From positions 1-8,121 of the forward strand of contig URWC01000081.1 of the NCBI GenBank assembly GCA_900551555.1: 8,121 bases of DNA, read 5' to 3'. Source of the DNA: an uncultured Collinsella sp. (GTDB lineage Bacteria > Actinomycetota > Coriobacteriia > Coriobacteriales > Coriobacteriaceae). The notes beneath the pieces are model-generated. The model was given only the letters and a program-made list of their open reading frames with translations. It was not told the origin of the DNA and searched no databases. Position 1 is the stretch's first letter; every line of letters starts with the position of its first letter. Position numbers and translations under genes: made by a program. Shown here one piece after another: positions 6,872-8,121 of the stretch.

Positions 6872-7429
6872 ATGTCCGATGCCGTTCGTGCCGAGAAAAT
6901 CGCGCACGAGGTCGACGATGCCGCCCGCCAGCTCGCCCAGGCGGGCCGCTTGGACCTGACGCGCGAGTTTATCCAGCATGGCGACGTGACGGTCTATGCA
7001 CATGTGACTTCGGTAGCGCGGACGAGCCTGTCCTTTGCCGAGCGCCTGGGCCGCGTCGGTGTTTCGATCGACCGTGCCTCGCTGCTGCGCGGAGCCTTGT
7101 TACACGATTACTTTCTCTACGATTGGCACGATCCCGACCCAAGCCATCGGCTGCATGGCTTTCGCCACCCGTTTTTTGCCCTAGCGCGCGCGGAGGAAGA
7201 TTTTGAGCTGACGTCGCGCGAACGGAATATTATCGTGCGGCATATGTTTCCGCTGGTGCCGGTGCCGCCGACGTGTCGTGAGGCTTGGATTGTGTGCCTG
7301 GCGGATAAATGGTGTGCTCTGCGCGAGACGGTCGCCGGCCGCCTGCCGCGCAAAGACGACGCGAACGATTTGAGCGAGGGCTCGAGCGACGGCTCGAGCA
7401 AAGATTCGAGTGAAAAGAGGAGAGGGTAG
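6872..7429 (+). CDS. HD-domain metal-dependent phosphohydrolase
   Basis: A soluble cytoplasmic protein of 185 residues with a complete HD-domain metal set: His44 (YAHVTSVAR), His78-Asp79 (ALLHDYFLYDW), His99 (GFRHP), His124 (RHMFPL) and Asp145 (LADKW). HD proteins hydrolyse phosphomonoesters or phosphodiesters, often of nucleotides; the substrate of this subfamily is unknown to me. The N-terminal 40 residues are helical and charged. After about residue 160 the protein becomes a hydrophilic Ser/Asp/Lys tail encoded by an imperfect 12-bp tandem repeat. The start at 6872 is chosen because AAGGAGG (6861-6867) lies four bases upstream; an in-frame upstream ATG at 6827 lacks such a site and adds residues outside the domain. 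The stop is 3 bp from the next start, so the two genes are translationally linked. Confidence 0.85.
   Translation: MSDAVRAEKIAHEVDDAARQLAQAGRLDLTREFIQHGDVTVYAHVTSVARTSLSFAERLGRVGVSIDRASLLRGALLHDYFLYDWHDPDPSHRLHGFRHPFFALARAEEDFELTSRERNIIVRHMFPLVPVPPTCREAWIVCLADKWCALRETVAGRLPRKDDANDLSEGSSDGSSKDSSEKRRG
7367..7414 (+). repeat. Imperfect 12-bp tandem repeat (four units) in the tail of the HD gene
   Basis: Four consecutive 12-base units, GATTTGAGCGAG, GGCTCGAGCGAC, GGCTCGAGCAAA and GATTCGAGTGAA, encode DLSE, GSSD, GSSK and DSSE. Units are in frame, so gain or loss of a unit would only change tail length. The array lies directly before the ribosome site of the downstream gene. Confidence 0.7.
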
Positions 7430-7432
7430 ACG

Positions 7433-8121
7433 GTGGGGACCGCGATCGACATGGCATTTGACGGCGCGACGCTTGCCGCCTGTCCGCTTTCGGCACTGGT
7501 GCTCTCGTTCGCCTTCTACGGGTTTTGCGGCTGGGCATGGGAATCGACGGTCTGCGCCATGCTCAACCACGGACGCTTTGCCAACAGCGGCTTTTTGCTG
7601 GGACCGTGTTGCCCCATCTATGGCGCGGGCGGCACTGCCTGCTGGCTGCTGTTGCGCGGAATTCCTGACGCGTCGAGCCAGTTTGTCGCTGCAGCGCTCG
7701 TATGCAGCGTGATTGAGTACAGCGTAGGCGTGCTGTTGGAAAAAACAACGGGCGCTCGCTTTTGGGATTACTCGCACCTGCCGTTTAACTTGCACGGACG
7801 CATCTGCCTGTACTGGGCATGCGCGTTTGGCTTGGGTGCGTTGTGCATTTGCCGTTTAGTGGAGCCGGCATTGCTGGGGCTGCTTGGTCATCTGCCGGTG
7901 CTGATTGTGCGGCTGTCCGCCTTTATCGTCGCGGTCGCGATGATGGTCGACGCGTTGTGCTCGCTGGCGAGCTGGCGGCGTCTGTCCGATCAGCTGGAGC
8001 GCGTCCGGGCCGACCTTGCCGACCGCATCAATGAGTCGCTTGCCGATGCCTCGGACTCAATGCTCGAACGTATTCCCGATTCTACGATTGACTCGGTGGC
8101 ACAGACGCACATCCGTAGCCG
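7433..8121 (+). CDS. Putative ABC-transporter type IV membrane protein (PF06541/COG4905), 3' end outside window
   Basis: An integral membrane protein of unknown function from the family labelled putative ABC-transporter type IV; despite the label, no ATPase or binding protein accompanies it. The frame is open from a GTG at 7433 to the window end, 229 codons plus two bases. Family motifs are clear: FYGFCGWAWES (28-38), a G-R-F-A-N-S-GFLLGPCCPIYG block (47-63), SVIEYSVGVLLEKTTGARFW (88-107) followed by DYSHLPFNLHGRICLYW (108-124). Hydrophobic segments lie near 18-35, 63-75, 82-96, 118-134 and 140-176. The last 45 residues, beginning RRLSDQLERVRADL, look like an amphipathic or coiled-coil cytoplasmic tail. 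The GTG start is preferred because GAGGAGAGGG (7417-7426) lies six bases upstream; ATG at 7451 is an alternative. Tight spacing to the HD gene implies a shared operon. Confidence 0.85.
   Translation, partial: MGTAIDMAFDGATLAACPLSALVLSFAFYGFCGWAWESTVCAMLNHGRFANSGFLLGPCCPIYGAGGTACWLLLRGIPDASSQFVAAALVCSVIEYSVGVLLEKTTGARFWDYSHLPFNLHGRICLYWACAFGLGALCICRLVEPALLGLLGHLPVLIVRLSAFIVAVAMMVDALCSLASWRRLSDQLERVRADLADRINESLADASDSMLERIPDSTIDSVAQTHIRS

Overview
The window is GC-rich (roughly 60% by eye) and reads like a chromosome segment from a Gram-positive actinobacterium, most probably a gut Coriobacteriia of the Collinsella type. That guess rests on four things seen together: a GluABCD-type amino acid ABC transporter with actinobacterial sequence character, a Tat-type lipoprotein signal on its binding protein, a short DXS-family enzyme, and a PF06541 membrane protein next to an HD protein. 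The genus is inferred, not proven.

Layout. From the left, five genes lie on the minus strand and form one probable operon, read from right to left: a binding lipoprotein (GluB-like, 3373-4368), two permeases that overlap by 4 bp (GluC-like 2575-3234, GluD-like 1745-2578), the ATPase (GluA-like, 944-1708) and a class I glutamine amidotransferase/gamma-glutamyl hydrolase of peptidase family C26 (47-856). A sigma70-like promoter lies before gluB. A hairpin with a short U-rich tail lies between gluB and gluC and probably lets more binding protein than permease be made.

The 494-bp gap at 4369-4862 holds the gluB promoter, a short motif that may be a mobile-element remnant, an array of six alternating inverted copies of a 24-bp element arranged as three ~80-bp units, and the terminator of the next gene. 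The array is the most unusual non-coding structure in the window.

A single gene follows on the minus strand (4863-6644): a 593-residue DXS-family thiamine-diphosphate enzyme. It keeps the cofactor and catalytic residues but lacks several residues that hold glyceraldehyde 3-phosphate in canonical DXS, so it may be a paralogue with another acceptor. It is divergent from a plus-strand pair, an HD-domain phosphohydrolase (6872-7429) and a PF06541 membrane protein that begins 3 bp later and runs off the window (7433-8121). A 12-bp perfect palindrome with a central CG lies in the shared divergent promoter region.

How the parts fit. The left operon imports an acidic or amide amino acid and may cleave gamma-glutamyl compounds. 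The DXS-like gene and the HD/PF06541 pair have no obvious link to it. I found no RNA genes, CRISPR array or intact mobile element. The strongest leads are the repeat array and the altered acceptor pocket of the DXS-like enzyme.
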